A stretch of DNA of 29,226 nucleotides from CAIXMG01 sp964628065 (GTDB lineage: Bacteria; Patescibacteriota; Minisyncoccia; Phycocordibacterales; UBA1006). Where the stretch lies: contig CAZVLM010000010.1 of assembly GCA_964628065.1 (NCBI GenBank), forward strand, positions 1 to 29,226, given 5' to 3'. The first letter of the stretch is position 1; each line of letters opens with the position of its first letter. Of the stretch, positions 16,243-23,657 are shown piece by piece. The position numbers and the translations under genes were made by a program. The notes below the pieces were generated by a model. The model was given only the letters and a program-made list of their open reading frames with translations. It was not told where the DNA came from and did not search any database.

Positions 16243-16788
16243 ATGGCGTATTTGTTTCTAGACGAATCTGGAATTCATAAGCAAGATGGAATATCTTGCG
16301 TAGCCTTGGTGTTTGTGGAAGTGGTTCACTTAGAATTACTTAATAAGTGCGTATTTGATACTGAGCAGAAAATAGGAATTGATGGATTCCATTGGAAAGA
16401 CCATAGCTGGCGCATACGAGGAATGTTTCTAGAAGAGATAAAAAGAAATGATTTTAAAATAAAAGCAGCAATAGTGGATAATCCGTTTAAGGATTTTTAT
16501 TATAAAGATGTTCTCAAAGAAATGGTCGTAGAAAATGCAATGCATACTTTAGTAATTGACGGTAAAAAACCTAAGCGTTATCGCAACCAACTTAAAAAGT
16601 CACTACGAAACAAGGGTCTCATTTTTAAGAAAGTAATTACCGGAAACGACAGATCTTTTCCAGCGCTCCGCTTAGCAGATTTATGTGCGGGCGTTATTAG
16701 GGCCTACTTAGAAAATCCTAATAGGAATTCAGAAATTCTTTATGGAAAACTTCAAAAGAAGATAATAAGTGTAATAAGAATATTATAA
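16243..16788 (+). CDS. DUF3800 domain protein (RNase H-like fold)
   Basis: A 181-residue protein with the two family hallmarks: the N-terminal strand YLFLDESG with D7 and E8, and the C-terminal helix LRLADLCAGVIRAY with D146. VIDGK (D106) supplies a further acidic residue. DUF3800 proteins are predicted metal-dependent nucleases of the RNase H-like fold and are often found in defence islands and mobile elements; the substrate is not known. The N-terminal half is slightly short for the family. The TAA stop is formed by the first bases of direct repeat 2, so the original end of the gene may have been replaced. The start has no Shine-Dalgarno sequence. Confidence 0.8.
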   Translation: MAYLFLDESGIHKQDGISCVALVFVEVVHLELLNKCVFDTEQKIGIDGFHWKDHSWRIRGMFLEEIKRNDFKIKAAIVDNPFKDFYYKDVLKEMVVENAMHTLVIDGKKPKRYRNQLKKSLRNKGLIFKKVITGNDRSFPALRLADLCAGVIRAYLENPNRNSEILYGKLQKKIISVIRIL

Positions 16789-16948
16789 CGCACAAAGCAC
16801 CTTTCGGTGCTTTTTCGGCCGGTAGGTTCAGCTAGCTTTTAACGGCTCTTCCACACGGGAATTTGTCGCTGATTACTTGTTACGTATACAGCTTAGGATA
16901 TCAAATTGAAAAATAGAGTCAAATTCGGTTCTTTATTAAAAATTTATT
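16785..16948 (+). repeat. Direct repeat copy 2 (about 165 bp) before the glycosyltransferase operon
   Basis: Near-identical to 15384-15548. The terminator loop differs (TTTC instead of TTGA-type), and small changes occur in the core (AACGG for GACAG) and more in the A/T-rich end. It supplies the stop codon of the DUF3800 gene and lies just before the promoter of the 17000 gene. Confidence 0.9.
16794..16815 (+). terminator. Terminator hairpin inside direct repeat 2
   Basis: AAAGCACC pairs with GGTGCTTT across a TTTC loop, followed by TT; it ends the DUF3800 transcript. Confidence 0.65.
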
Positions 16949-16980
16949 TACTTTAATTCCTGGATTTTAAGCCCTAAATA

Positions 16981-16989
16981 TGTTATAAT
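16981..16989 (+). promoter_or_regulatory. Extended -10 promoter of the glycosylation operon
   Basis: TGTTATAAT is a consensus extended -10. It ends 11 nt before the ATG at 17000, so the mRNA leader can be only a few bases long. Confidence 0.6.
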
Positions 16990-16999
16990 AAGATTCTAA

Positions 17000-18262
17000 A
17001 TGTTTGACAGCATCAAGGAAATCTTGCTCTATGGAATCCTGTTTTTCGGCCTCTTTCTACAGGTTTTTCTTTTGCTTTCCTATTTTACGCACAGCGAATC
17101 TTCTGAGGACGAGCCGAAGGAAACATCGCTTGGGAAGCCTTATACGGGATACCAGCCTGTCGTAGGTATTATCGTGCCTTGCTATAACGAAGCTCAGACG
17201 GTAGAAACAACGGTCGACTCTTTGCTGGCGCTCGATTATCTGCACGAGAAATTGCATATCGTTGTGGTTGATGACGGGTCTACTGATGATACATGGAAGG
17301 TGGTGCAGCGATACGCAGGCAACAAATCAGTCGAGCTCCTCCAAAAAGTGAATGAAGGAAGCAAATTCGCGGCGCTCAATTACGGACTTGCGCATGTGCG
17401 AAACAATCTGCATGCGGACGTGATCGGATGTCTGGATGCCGACTCTACGGTAGATCCTCAGGCGTTAAATGCATCAGTGCGCGCATTCATGAAAGGTGAC
17501 ATGATCATGGCCGTGATGCCCGCGATGACTATTTCAGAGCCGAAGTCAGTGTGGCAGTACATGCAGAAAGTCGAGTATGAAATGATGACGTTCGGAAAGC
17601 AGGTATTTAACAACCTTGAATCAATCTTTATCGCGCCCGGACCCTTTGCCTTATTTAAAAAAGAGGTATTCGACAAGCTCGGCCCCTACAAAGAGGCATA
17701 CCATACCGAAGACTTGGAAATTTGCCTTCGCATGATTATGAATGGCATGAAGATTGGATTTGCAAATGATTCCTATGTGTACACGCGCGGACCTCAGACA
17801 TGGAACGCTCTTATTAAGCAACGAGTACGATGGATCTATGGATTCGTAAAGAACATGCAGGACTTCAAATCCATGTTCTTCAAGACAGAGTACGGCCACA
17901 TCGGCGTGCTTATCCTTCCACTCTTTACCATTGGTATTTGGTCATTCCTGGTCCTTGCACCCATTATCATTGTGCAGATTGCGCTCAAAGGATATGCGGT
18001 GTATACCAAATTTGCAATTACTGGTGTTCAGACCCCAGAGTTCTCATTATTTTACGTGAATACGCAACCTTACTTTTTGATGGCGATCTTGTCACTTATT
18101 GTGCTCTTGATAACTATCATGATTGGGCGATCAATCTTGAAGCATAAGCGATTTGTAACACTCGACCTACTCTCGTTCTTACTCTACACCTATGCGTCAA
18201 TGTATTGGACGATTAAAGCCCTTTGGAATGCTCTTCGATCAAAAAAGAGCGCATGGAGATAA
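17000..18262 (+). CDS. Membrane processive glycosyltransferase, GT2 family
   Basis: A 420-residue membrane enzyme that should build a beta-linked polysaccharide from a nucleotide sugar. It has one N-terminal membrane segment (about 8-28), a cytoplasmic GT-A domain with IIVPCYNEAQT (57-67), VVDDGSTDDT (D91/D92), LDADST (D146, D148), HTED (E237/D238) and the processivity motif QRVRW (274-278), then three C-terminal membrane segments (about 303-385). The D, D, D, QxxRW layout is that of cellulose, hyaluronan and poly-GlcNAc synthases (PgaC/IcaA-like); the product cannot be told from sequence. It heads a five-gene run with short or negative spacings. Rare CGA in favour of mixed Arg codons sets it apart from rpoB. 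Confidence 0.9.
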   Translation: MFDSIKEILLYGILFFGLFLQVFLLLSYFTHSESSEDEPKETSLGKPYTGYQPVVGIIVPCYNEAQTVETTVDSLLALDYLHEKLHIVVVDDGSTDDTWKVVQRYAGNKSVELLQKVNEGSKFAALNYGLAHVRNNLHADVIGCLDADSTVDPQALNASVRAFMKGDMIMAVMPAMTISEPKSVWQYMQKVEYEMMTFGKQVFNNLESIFIAPGPFALFKKEVFDKLGPYKEAYHTEDLEICLRMIMNGMKIGFANDSYVYTRGPQTWNALIKQRVRWIYGFVKNMQDFKSMFFKTEYGHIGVLILPLFTIGIWSFLVLAPIIIVQIALKGYAVYTKFAITGVQTPEFSLFYVNTQPYFLMAILSLIVLLITIMIGRSILKHKRFVTLDLLSFLLYTYASMYWTIKALWNALRSKKSAWR

Positions 18263-18289
18263 TTACTACTTAACTTATTTATTTAACTT

Positions 18290-19066
18290 ATGAAACGAAG
18301 CGATTGGATGAAATATATAGTGTCATTCTTGATCACCGCAGGTATCTTTGCGACGGTCTTTTATGTGAGTCAGGTTGCCAACCGAAAACGCGTATCAGAA
18401 ATGCTTGATATCCAGCAGAAAATCACCGTGGACTTGTTGTCATCAGAAACACAGTTTGCACTCCTTAAAGAAGCCTCATGCGCGCAGGATGTAAGTTCAA
18501 TGCTTACCGGAGAAATCAGTCGTCTATCAGAGCGATTGAACTACATGGAAGAACAGTTTGGATCTACCAATAAAGATGTGATTAGTTTGAAGATGAATTA
18601 CTCATTGTTATTGATCAAAGACTACTTGCTGTTGGTAGAACTTTCAAGTAAGTGTAAATATCATCCAGTAGTGATTATGTATTTCTATGGAACTGATTGC
18701 GAAGATTGCCGAAAAGAAAATTACGTGCTTTCAGCAATCCGAGACAAGTATCCAGATGTGCGCGTATACGCGTTCGATGCAAGTTTGGACCTTTCAGCAA
18801 TCCGCACATTGCTTGATATGTATCATGTCCCTGCAACCTACCCCTCGTTTGTAATAGAAGGGAAGACATACTCAGGATTTAAGTCGGTAGAAGAAGTAGA
18901 GGCTATGATTCCAGAACTTACAAAACGAGTAAAAGAAGCGCAGGCAAAAGCGCTTGCGGATGAAAAGAAAGCTGAAGCAGAAAAGGCCGCAGCAAAGAAA
19001 AAGAAATCAGAGAGTATTGTAACTGAAACAGTATCAGAGACTTCTAATGCCACGGTTTCTCAGTAA
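18290..19066 (+). CDS. Membrane-anchored thioredoxin-fold protein
   Basis: A 258-residue protein with one N-terminal membrane anchor (about 8-28), a helical stalk (35-115), and a thioredoxin-like domain: MYFYGTDCEDC with the active-site C137-x2-C140, then VRVYAFDAS, and YPSFVIEGKTYSGF with the cis-proline P185. The C-terminus (207-240) is a charged Ala/Lys/Glu coiled coil. Two more cysteines (C64, C122) may form a disulfide. It probably faces outside the membrane and makes or repairs disulfides in exported proteins. It lies 27 nt after the GT2 gene and 5 nt before gtrA, so it belongs to the glycosylation operon, where oxidative folding of glycosylated surface proteins would fit. Confidence 0.8.
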   Translation: MKRSDWMKYIVSFLITAGIFATVFYVSQVANRKRVSEMLDIQQKITVDLLSSETQFALLKEASCAQDVSSMLTGEISRLSERLNYMEEQFGSTNKDVISLKMNYSLLLIKDYLLLVELSSKCKYHPVVIMYFYGTDCEDCRKENYVLSAIRDKYPDVRVYAFDASLDLSAIRTLLDMYHVPATYPSFVIEGKTYSGFKSVEEVEAMIPELTKRVKEAQAKALADEKKAEAEKAAAKKKKSESIVTETVSETSNATVSQ

Positions 19067-19071
19067 AAAAT

Positions 19072-19497
19072 ATGAACAAGGCTCTTATTAAACAAGTGCT
19101 TTGGTTTGCCATTATCGGCGCCATTAATACCGGCGTTGATTTTGCCATATTGAATCTTTTGCTCCTTACGCTCGGTGCGACATCAGGGGTTTGGTATATC
19201 GTCATGAAAAGTATTTCTTTCCTTGCGGCGAACGCCAATAGTTATTTTATGAATACACGATTTACGTTTCCGACGGCTCGGTCACCAAAATCGTTCGGTT
19301 CGTTTTTTGTGGCAACTTTGGTTGGTTTATGTGTAAACGTATTGATAGCATATCTCGCTCGAATCGTGCTCCTTCACTATGTTGGAGACATTGCCTCGGC
19401 AAACATTGGAGCATTAGTTGGAACGGTTGCCAGTATGGTGGTGAATTTTGTATTGTATAAGTATGTTGTCTTTTCAAACGCTAAAAAATTGGATTAA
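19072..19497 (+). CDS. GtrA-like membrane protein (polyprenyl-phosphate sugar flippase)
   Basis: A 141-residue protein with four predicted membrane helices (about 8-30, 38-58, 73-95, 107-132), matching the usual 120-150 residue size and topology of the GtrA family. Family landmarks include FAIIGAINTGVDFAI near the start, NSYFMNTRFTF in the middle and NFVLYKYVVF at the end. GtrA proteins are thought to flip undecaprenyl-phosphate-linked sugars across the membrane. Its neighbours, a GT-C enzyme and an ALG5/DPM-like synthase, are the donor and acceptor steps expected for such a flippase. The next gene starts within its last codons (35-base overlap). Confidence 0.88.
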   Translation: MNKALIKQVLWFAIIGAINTGVDFAILNLLLLTLGATSGVWYIVMKSISFLAANANSYFMNTRFTFPTARSPKSFGSFFVATLVGLCVNVLIAYLARIVLLHYVGDIASANIGALVGTVASMVVNFVLYKYVVFSNAKKLD

Positions 19498-20926
19498 CGA
19501 ACGAAGTGATCGTTTTTGGATTGTGTGCATACTGTGTGTTGCTGCTCTTATTCGTATTGGTTTTTTAATACAGCCGTCACGTCCGTGGTGGGACGCAACC
19601 GTCTACCAGGGCATGGCTCGCTTTATAGCATCAGGCGGTGCGTACGGAGCATGGGAATTTTTTCGTCCACCACTTTGGCCACTGATCCTTACTCCGTTTT
19701 CGTGGGCCGGTCCTTTTGCTATGGAATGGATCGCTAAATTTCTAACTGTTATTTTCTCTCTCGGTGCGATTTATTGTGTATATCGCATTGGAAAAGTATT
19801 TGATAAGCGCGCAGGTATGCTTGCTGCTACATTACTATCTCTCTCGGTGCCGTTCCTTGCGTTTTCTACGATTCCAATGACGGAAGTACTTTCCACATTC
19901 CTCGTAATAGCAGGAGCTTTATTATTGGTAAAAGGGAAATGGTTTTGGGCAGGACTCATTGCGGGACTTTCATTTATTGTTCGATTTCCAGCGGGGATAC
20001 TATTGCCCGCGTTTGCTATTGCTACTATTGTGACCGTTCCGTTTTCAGATGGATTTTATACGTATGCCAAAAATGTACTTTATCGAGGCTTGATGATAGG
20101 GGTAGGATTTGGTCTTATTGCTATTCCATATTTTATTTCAAATAGCATTTTGTATGGAAGCATGACAAGTCCTCTTGTGGCGGGTACGGGGATGATTACA
20201 GGATTTTTGTGGCTGTATAAAGGCGATGGTTTGTTCTATATTAAAAATATTTTGAATGCGAATCCTGTAAGTCTCTTCATTATTCCTGGAATTCTGTTTC
20301 CTTTGTTGTCATGGAGGTCGCTTAATAAAATTCAAAAAAGAGCGATTACAGTTGCAATTAGTGCAATTATTCTGTTTGTTTTATATTTCTCTTTGCAAGC
20401 TCATAAAGAATTTAGATATATCATGCCTGCACTTCCTTCCATCTTTGTACTTTCTGGTATTGGTTTTACATGGATATCTAAAAAATGGAATAAGAAAGCG
20501 CAGGTGTTCGGAGCTCTTGCATTGGCCGGAATTGCGTTCTTTGTATCTATTGCATATCGACATGAAGCGCCTACTCATGGTGATGCGATTGCAATACGAC
20601 AGTTTTATTCAGCTCTCAGCAATGTTACGCCAGGAGCTCGGGTAATTTCAAGCACCCCTGCTATTGCTGCATTTTCACCAGTGCGACTCGTCGAAGGATA
20701 TAATACTTGGGCTCAAATGAATAGTTCTTACAATGAAGCAAAAAACCTTGATTACGTAGCAATTGATTCCTGCGAGCTCCATGCGTGCAAACCTGGACAT
20801 GAAATGGCATGCAAGGCTGACGAACAGGCGTTTCTTACACAACTTTCATCAGACGGAGAATTAGTATATGATAGTGCCATCTCATCATGCAGACTCATGA
20901 TTTACAAACTCCATACCTCTCGGTAA
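19463..20926 (+). CDS. GT-C family integral membrane glycosyltransferase (PMT/ArnT-like)
   Basis: A 487-residue protein with roughly ten to twelve membrane helices. The first outer loop has PWWDATVYQGMARFIASGG with the acidic residue expected to be catalytic, followed by FRPPLWPLIL. A later HKEFRYIMPALP motif is shared with GT22/GT39-type mannosyltransferases. Such enzymes transfer a sugar from a polyprenyl-phosphate donor to protein or glycan outside the membrane. The soluble C-terminus holds several cysteines (CELHACKPGHEMACK). A TTG five codons earlier (19448) is possible, but the ATG at 19463 is preferred; either way it overlaps gtrA. The next gene starts 40 bases before its end, so the operon is tightly coupled. 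Confidence 0.82.
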   Translation: MLSFQTLKNWINERSDRFWIVCILCVAALIRIGFLIQPSRPWWDATVYQGMARFIASGGAYGAWEFFRPPLWPLILTPFSWAGPFAMEWIAKFLTVIFSLGAIYCVYRIGKVFDKRAGMLAATLLSLSVPFLAFSTIPMTEVLSTFLVIAGALLLVKGKWFWAGLIAGLSFIVRFPAGILLPAFAIATIVTVPFSDGFYTYAKNVLYRGLMIGVGFGLIAIPYFISNSILYGSMTSPLVAGTGMITGFLWLYKGDGLFYIKNILNANPVSLFIIPGILFPLLSWRSLNKIQKRAITVAISAIILFVLYFSLQAHKEFRYIMPALPSIFVLSGIGFTWISKKWNKKAQVFGALALAGIAFFVSIAYRHEAPTHGDAIAIRQFYSALSNVTPGARVISSTPAIAAFSPVRLVEGYNTWAQMNSSYNEAKNLDYVAIDSCELHACKPGHEMACKADEQAFLTQLSSDGELVYDSAISSCRLMIYKLHTSR

Positions 20927-21627
20927 TTGTCCCTGCATATAACGAGGAGTCGCGCATTGGCTCGACGATTCTGGGTCTTTCTGCGTATCTAAAATCATTA
21001 GGAAAGCCGTACGAGCTTTTGATCGTGCTTAATAATTGTACGGATAATACTCGAGGTATTATCGAAATTGAGCAGGCTCATAATCCGAACATTAAGGTTC
21101 TTGACCTGGGTATGATTTCTGGCGTGGGTAACACCAAAGGAGTAGCGGTAGCAAAAGGAATGATGGCTAGTCTAGGTACGTATGCTGTATTTACAGATGC
21201 TGATCTTGCGACGCCAGCTGAAGAAATTGGTAAGTTGTTACATATTGCTATAACAACAAAGAAGGATCTTGTTATAGGCTCTCGTCGTGCGACAGGTGCG
21301 GATGTAAAACGTGAACAGGTCTGGTATCGCAACTTGCTTGGTCGTTTGGCTAATAAACTTATACAGCTGTTACTTCTCCCAGGAATACAAGATACTCAAT
21401 GCGGATGCAAATTGTTTACTCGAAAAGCGGTCCGGGATATTTTTCCAAAAATGACAACAGGAGGTTGGGGGTTTGATATTGAGGTGCTCGCACGCGCAAA
21501 AAAGCTTGGATACTCAGTCACGGAAGTAGGAGTCCGCTGGCATGATGTTGCAGAATCTAAAGTGGGCGGGGGAGCCTATATTTCCACCTTAAAAGACTTG
21601 ATAAGTATTTGGGTGAAGGTGAAGTAA
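20887..21627 (+). CDS. Polyprenyl-phosphate glycosyltransferase, ALG5/DPM1-like GT2
   Basis: A 246-residue soluble GT2 enzyme that should transfer glucose or another hexose from a nucleotide sugar to polyprenyl phosphate. Motifs are LSVIVPAYNEESRI (11-24), the metal-binding DADL (104-107), GSRR (131-134), DTQCGCKLF (169-177), GWGFDIEVL (193-201) and VRWHD (216-220), all diagnostic of the dolichyl-phosphate glucosyl/mannosyltransferase group. It has no membrane segments of the long DPM type. It would supply the lipid-linked donor that GtrA flips and the GT-C enzyme uses. It starts inside the GT-C gene and ends the operon; a bidirectional terminator follows 8 nt later. Confidence 0.88.
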   Translation: MQTHDLQTPYLSVIVPAYNEESRIGSTILGLSAYLKSLGKPYELLIVLNNCTDNTRGIIEIEQAHNPNIKVLDLGMISGVGNTKGVAVAKGMMASLGTYAVFTDADLATPAEEIGKLLHIAITTKKDLVIGSRRATGADVKREQVWYRNLLGRLANKLIQLLLLPGIQDTQCGCKLFTRKAVRDIFPKMTTGGWGFDIEVLARAKKLGYSVTEVGVRWHDVAESKVGGGAYISTLKDLISIWVKVK

Positions 21628-21635
21628 AGAAAAAT

Positions 21636-21661
21636 AAAAACCCTTCACGTGAAGGGTTTTT
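21636..21661. terminator. Bidirectional terminator between the glycosylation operon and tRNA-Thr
   Basis: AAAAACCCTTCACGTGAAGGGTTTTT is a 26-base perfect palindrome, written here as arms AAAAACCCTTCAC and GTGAAGGGTTTTT. It suits both converging transcripts. Confidence 0.85.
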
Positions 21662-21665
21662 ATAA

Positions 21666-21741
21666 TGGAGCCGAAAGTCGGGCTTGAACCGACGACCTGC
21701 TGTTTACAAAACAGCTGCTCTACCAACTGAGCTATTTCGGC
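21666..21741 (-). tRNA. trnT: tRNA-Thr (anticodon UGU), CCA encoded
   Basis: On the minus strand GCCGAAA pairs with TTTCGGC (acceptor), GCTC with GAGC (D stem), GCTGT with ACAGC (anticodon stem) and GTCGG with CCGAC (T stem, loop TTCAAGC). The anticodon loop TTTGTAA gives UGU, which reads ACA threonine codons. The discriminator base is U, and the 3' CCA is encoded (bases 21666-21668). Confidence 0.95.
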
Positions 21742-21744
21742 ATA

Positions 21745-21767
21745 AGCGACAAGGAAGTTCCTTATCG
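21745..21767 (-). other. Stem-loop in the 5' leader of tRNA-Thr
   Basis: GCGATAAGG and CCTTGTCGC pair (one G-U) around AACTT on the minus strand, 3 nt before the tRNA 5' end. It probably guides processing of the tRNA precursor. Confidence 0.45.
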
Positions 21768-21782
21768 CGATTCCTGTGAAGG

Positions 21783-21811
21783 ATTGTAGTATATTTATCC
21801 TTTATAATCAA
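21783..21811 (-). promoter_or_regulatory. Promoter of tRNA-Thr
   Basis: On the minus strand TTGATT (21806-21811), a 17-nt spacer and TACAAT (21783-21788). The -35 overlaps the last codons of the upstream membrane-protein gene. Confidence 0.6.
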
Positions 21812-22313
21812 TATCTAGGGAAGGTTCATCTGGGGCAATTCCTGATTCCAGTTCGGAAGGGGAAATTTCAGAGAGCGTAACAGGTTCCGAGCGAGGTGCC
21901 TTTGGTTTTCGAACTCGTTTTGGTTTCTCAGGCTGAGATACCATCTGAGGTTCGTTTTTTGTGGGCGCTGTATGCCTTACGCGGTGCCAGAATTCTGATG
22001 GATGACGCACTCCGTTTGGAGTATGATCGTACAAAAATTCTCGTACCTTCTTCTTTACAACCTGCTTAATAGTGACCTCTTTCGAAATTCTTCGATAGAT
22101 CGCAATAAGCCAGATAAGGAAGATCTTAAGGATGTTTCTCGTGTATTCTTGAACTTTCCAGCCGAAGCGGGACTCAAGATGTTCAGGATGGATGCTGTAC
22201 CATTCTGAACCTTTGGGCACCTGGTTTTCGAGGTAGTTGAGACTTCCTGACGAAATCCAGAGGATTCCAAATACTCCTATTATTCCAACAACGATACAGA
22301 TAATGAATATCAT
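21795..22313 (-). CDS. Unknown membrane protein following tsf
   Basis: A 172-residue protein with a hydrophobic N-terminus (about 1-20) and a second membrane segment (about 60-76), then a basic stretch and a Pro/Lys/Arg-rich, finally acidic C-terminal tail (about 110-172). The tail looks disordered and is probably cytoplasmic. I do not recognise the family. Its ATG overlaps the tsf stop by 4 nt (ATGA type), so it is the third gene of the rpsB-tsf operon and translationally coupled. A structural or membrane-targeting role cannot be judged from sequence. Confidence 0.75.
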   Translation of the reverse strand: MIFIICIVVGIIGVFGILWISSGSLNYLENQVPKGSEWYSIHPEHLESRFGWKVQEYTRNILKIFLIWLIAIYRRISKEVTIKQVVKKKVREFLYDHTPNGVRHPSEFWHRVRHTAPTKNEPQMVSQPEKPKRVRKPKAPRSEPVTLSEISPSELESGIAPDEPSLDIDYKG

Positions 22314-22768
22314 GCTTCGATAGTATAGCGCACAAATCGTGCGATTTCAACACGTTCTCCTGTCTTCTGAACCAATCCGTCAATAACCTGCTTGATAGTA
22401 AGTTCTGGGTTCATGATGAATGCCTGTTCCGCAAGCTCTTCAAGGGTTTCTGGAGCCATAGCGCCTGCGTGCATTGCAATCTGGTTTGCAGCAGATACGA
22501 ATTCCTCGTTCTGAGCTACGAAGTCAGTTTCGCAAGAAAGTTCGAGAAGAACCCCCATTTTCTTGTTTCCGTGAATGTAGCTTGCAATAATACCAGCTCC
22601 CAATGTTCGGTCGGCTTTCTTTTCTGCCTGGGCAGCACTCATAGCCTGAAGGGCTACTCGAGCTTTTTCCATATCTCCACCTGCTTCTTCCAATGCGCGT
22701 TTGCACTGCATCACAGAGATGCCTGTTTCATCACGCAATACTTTTACCATATCAGCTGAAATGTCCAT
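22310..22768 (-). CDS. tsf: Elongation factor Ts, minimal form
   Basis: Nucleotide exchange factor that reloads EF-Tu with GTP. The N-terminal UBA-like part (MVKVLRDETGISVMQCKRALEEAGGD, 7-32) and the TDFVAQNEEF core (81-90), which contacts EF-Tu, are both present. At 152 residues it is far shorter than E. coli (283) and shorter than Thermus (196): only one core subdomain is left and the coiled-coil insertion is gone. Such short forms fit the reduced CPR translation machinery. It lies after rpsB on the minus strand, the universal order, with a 151-nt gap holding two REP-like elements. The start ATG has no Shine-Dalgarno sequence. Confidence 0.93.
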   Translation of the reverse strand: MDISADMVKVLRDETGISVMQCKRALEEAGGDMEKARVALQAMSAAQAEKKADRTLGAGIIASYIHGNKKMGVLLELSCETDFVAQNEEFVSAANQIAMHAGAMAPETLEELAEQAFIMNPELTIKQVIDGLVQKTGERVEIARFVRYTIEA

Positions 22769-22789
22769 AGTTTTATTTTAAAAGATTAG

Positions 22790-22833
22790 ACCCTCTCCCG
22801 CCCTTCGGGCACCCTCTCCCTTGGGGAGAGGGG
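22790..22833 (+). repeat. REP-like palindromic element, copy B
   Basis: CCCTCTCCC, then a GCCC/GGGC mini-hairpin (22800-22810), then the main hairpin CCCTCTCCC/GGGAGAGGG (22812-22832, loop TTG). It has the same order of parts as copy A after rpoC. Confidence 0.75.
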
Positions 22834-22867
22834 CAGGCTCAAGAGTTCTGCTTGAAATTAATTTCGG

Positions 22868-22912
22868 CCTTCTCCCTCCGGGAGAAGGTGGCCGTAGGCC
22901 GGATGAGGGTGA
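22868..22912 (-). repeat. REP-like palindromic element, copy C (inverted)
   Basis: Read on the minus strand: TCACCCTCATCCGG, a GGCC/GGCC hairpin, then CCTTCTCCC/GGGAGAAGG. It faces copy B, giving a BIME-like inverted pair in the rpsB-tsf spacer. Confidence 0.75.
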
Positions 22913-22919
22913 TTAATAA

Positions 22920-23600
22920 TTATCGGCTTCCTTTGTAAGCTTCAACGAACTTGTTCAAGAAGTACTCTACGGTTTTCTTGTTTGCATCGTTAGCAACTAC
23001 AGGGTAGGCAACCGCTCGCAAATCACAGTCAGTGTTGCAAAGAGAGATTACTGGAATTCCAACCTGGTTTGCTTCGGTAATTGCAATTGCTTCTTCCTTA
23101 CTATCGATAACTACCAATGCTCCTGGAAGGCCTTTCATGGTTGTAAGTCCTCCGAATCGTCGGCCGAGCTTTTCGATCTTTCGTTCAAGGAGAAGTTTTT
23201 CTTTCTTGGTCTTTGTGATCGTATCAAGTTCATTCTTTTCCTGCTTGTCGGTAAGGTCTTCGTACAATGTTACTCGAGACTTGATCTGCTTTTCGTTGGT
23301 AAGGGTTCCTCCGATCCATCGAGCTTCTACGTAAGGCATTCCAAGTGTTTCCGCTGATGCTTTTACGGCTGCTGATGCTTCAGGCTTTGTTCCTACGAAG
23401 AGGATCTGCTTTCCAGATGCTCCAAGCGCTGCGAGAATTTCTTCTGCTTTTGCAAGAGAGGCTACTGTTTTTTCCAAGTCAATAATATCTGTTCGGTTTT
23501 TTGTTCCGTACAAATAAGGCTTGGTTGTTGGGTGTCGTCGTGTTCGTGTGTAGCCGTAATGAGCTCCCACGCCGAACATTTCTCGGACTAGATTTTCCAT
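22920..23600 (-). CDS. rpsB: 30S ribosomal protein S2
   Basis: Small-subunit protein S2, 226 residues with the start at MENLVREMFGVGAHYG. Family landmarks include GVGAHYGYTRTRRHPTTKPYLYGTKN (10-35), IDLEKT, the FVGTK loop, the YVEARWIGGTLTN motif and GIPVISLCNTDCDL. An in-frame ATG 20 codons upstream (23660) would add a segment not seen in S2 proteins (MPTKGLLLNPLSCK) and falls in the structured leader, so I reject it. It heads the minus-strand rpsB-tsf-membrane protein operon. A leader of about 155 nt with three hairpins precedes it, unusual for this genome and suggestive of feedback control. Confidence 0.95.
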   Translation of the reverse strand: MENLVREMFGVGAHYGYTRTRRHPTTKPYLYGTKNRTDIIDLEKTVASLAKAEEILAALGASGKQILFVGTKPEASAAVKASAETLGMPYVEARWIGGTLTNEKQIKSRVTLYEDLTDKQEKNELDTITKTKKEKLLLERKIEKLGRRFGGLTTMKGLPGALVVIDSKEEAIAITEANQVGIPVISLCNTDCDLRAVAYPVVANDANKKTVEYFLNKFVEAYKGSR

Positions 23601-23657
23601 ATGATGAGATAACAGAGATTTGCACGAAAGGGGGTTTAGTAATAAACCTTTCGTTGG

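Noticed and set aside
15384..16948. Integron attC sites at the direct repeats (the units begin TAACGC and the stop codon lies in TAAC)
   Set aside because: No matching GTTRRRY-type core or inverted partner occurs at the other end of either unit, and the internal hairpin is a terminator. No integrase is present.
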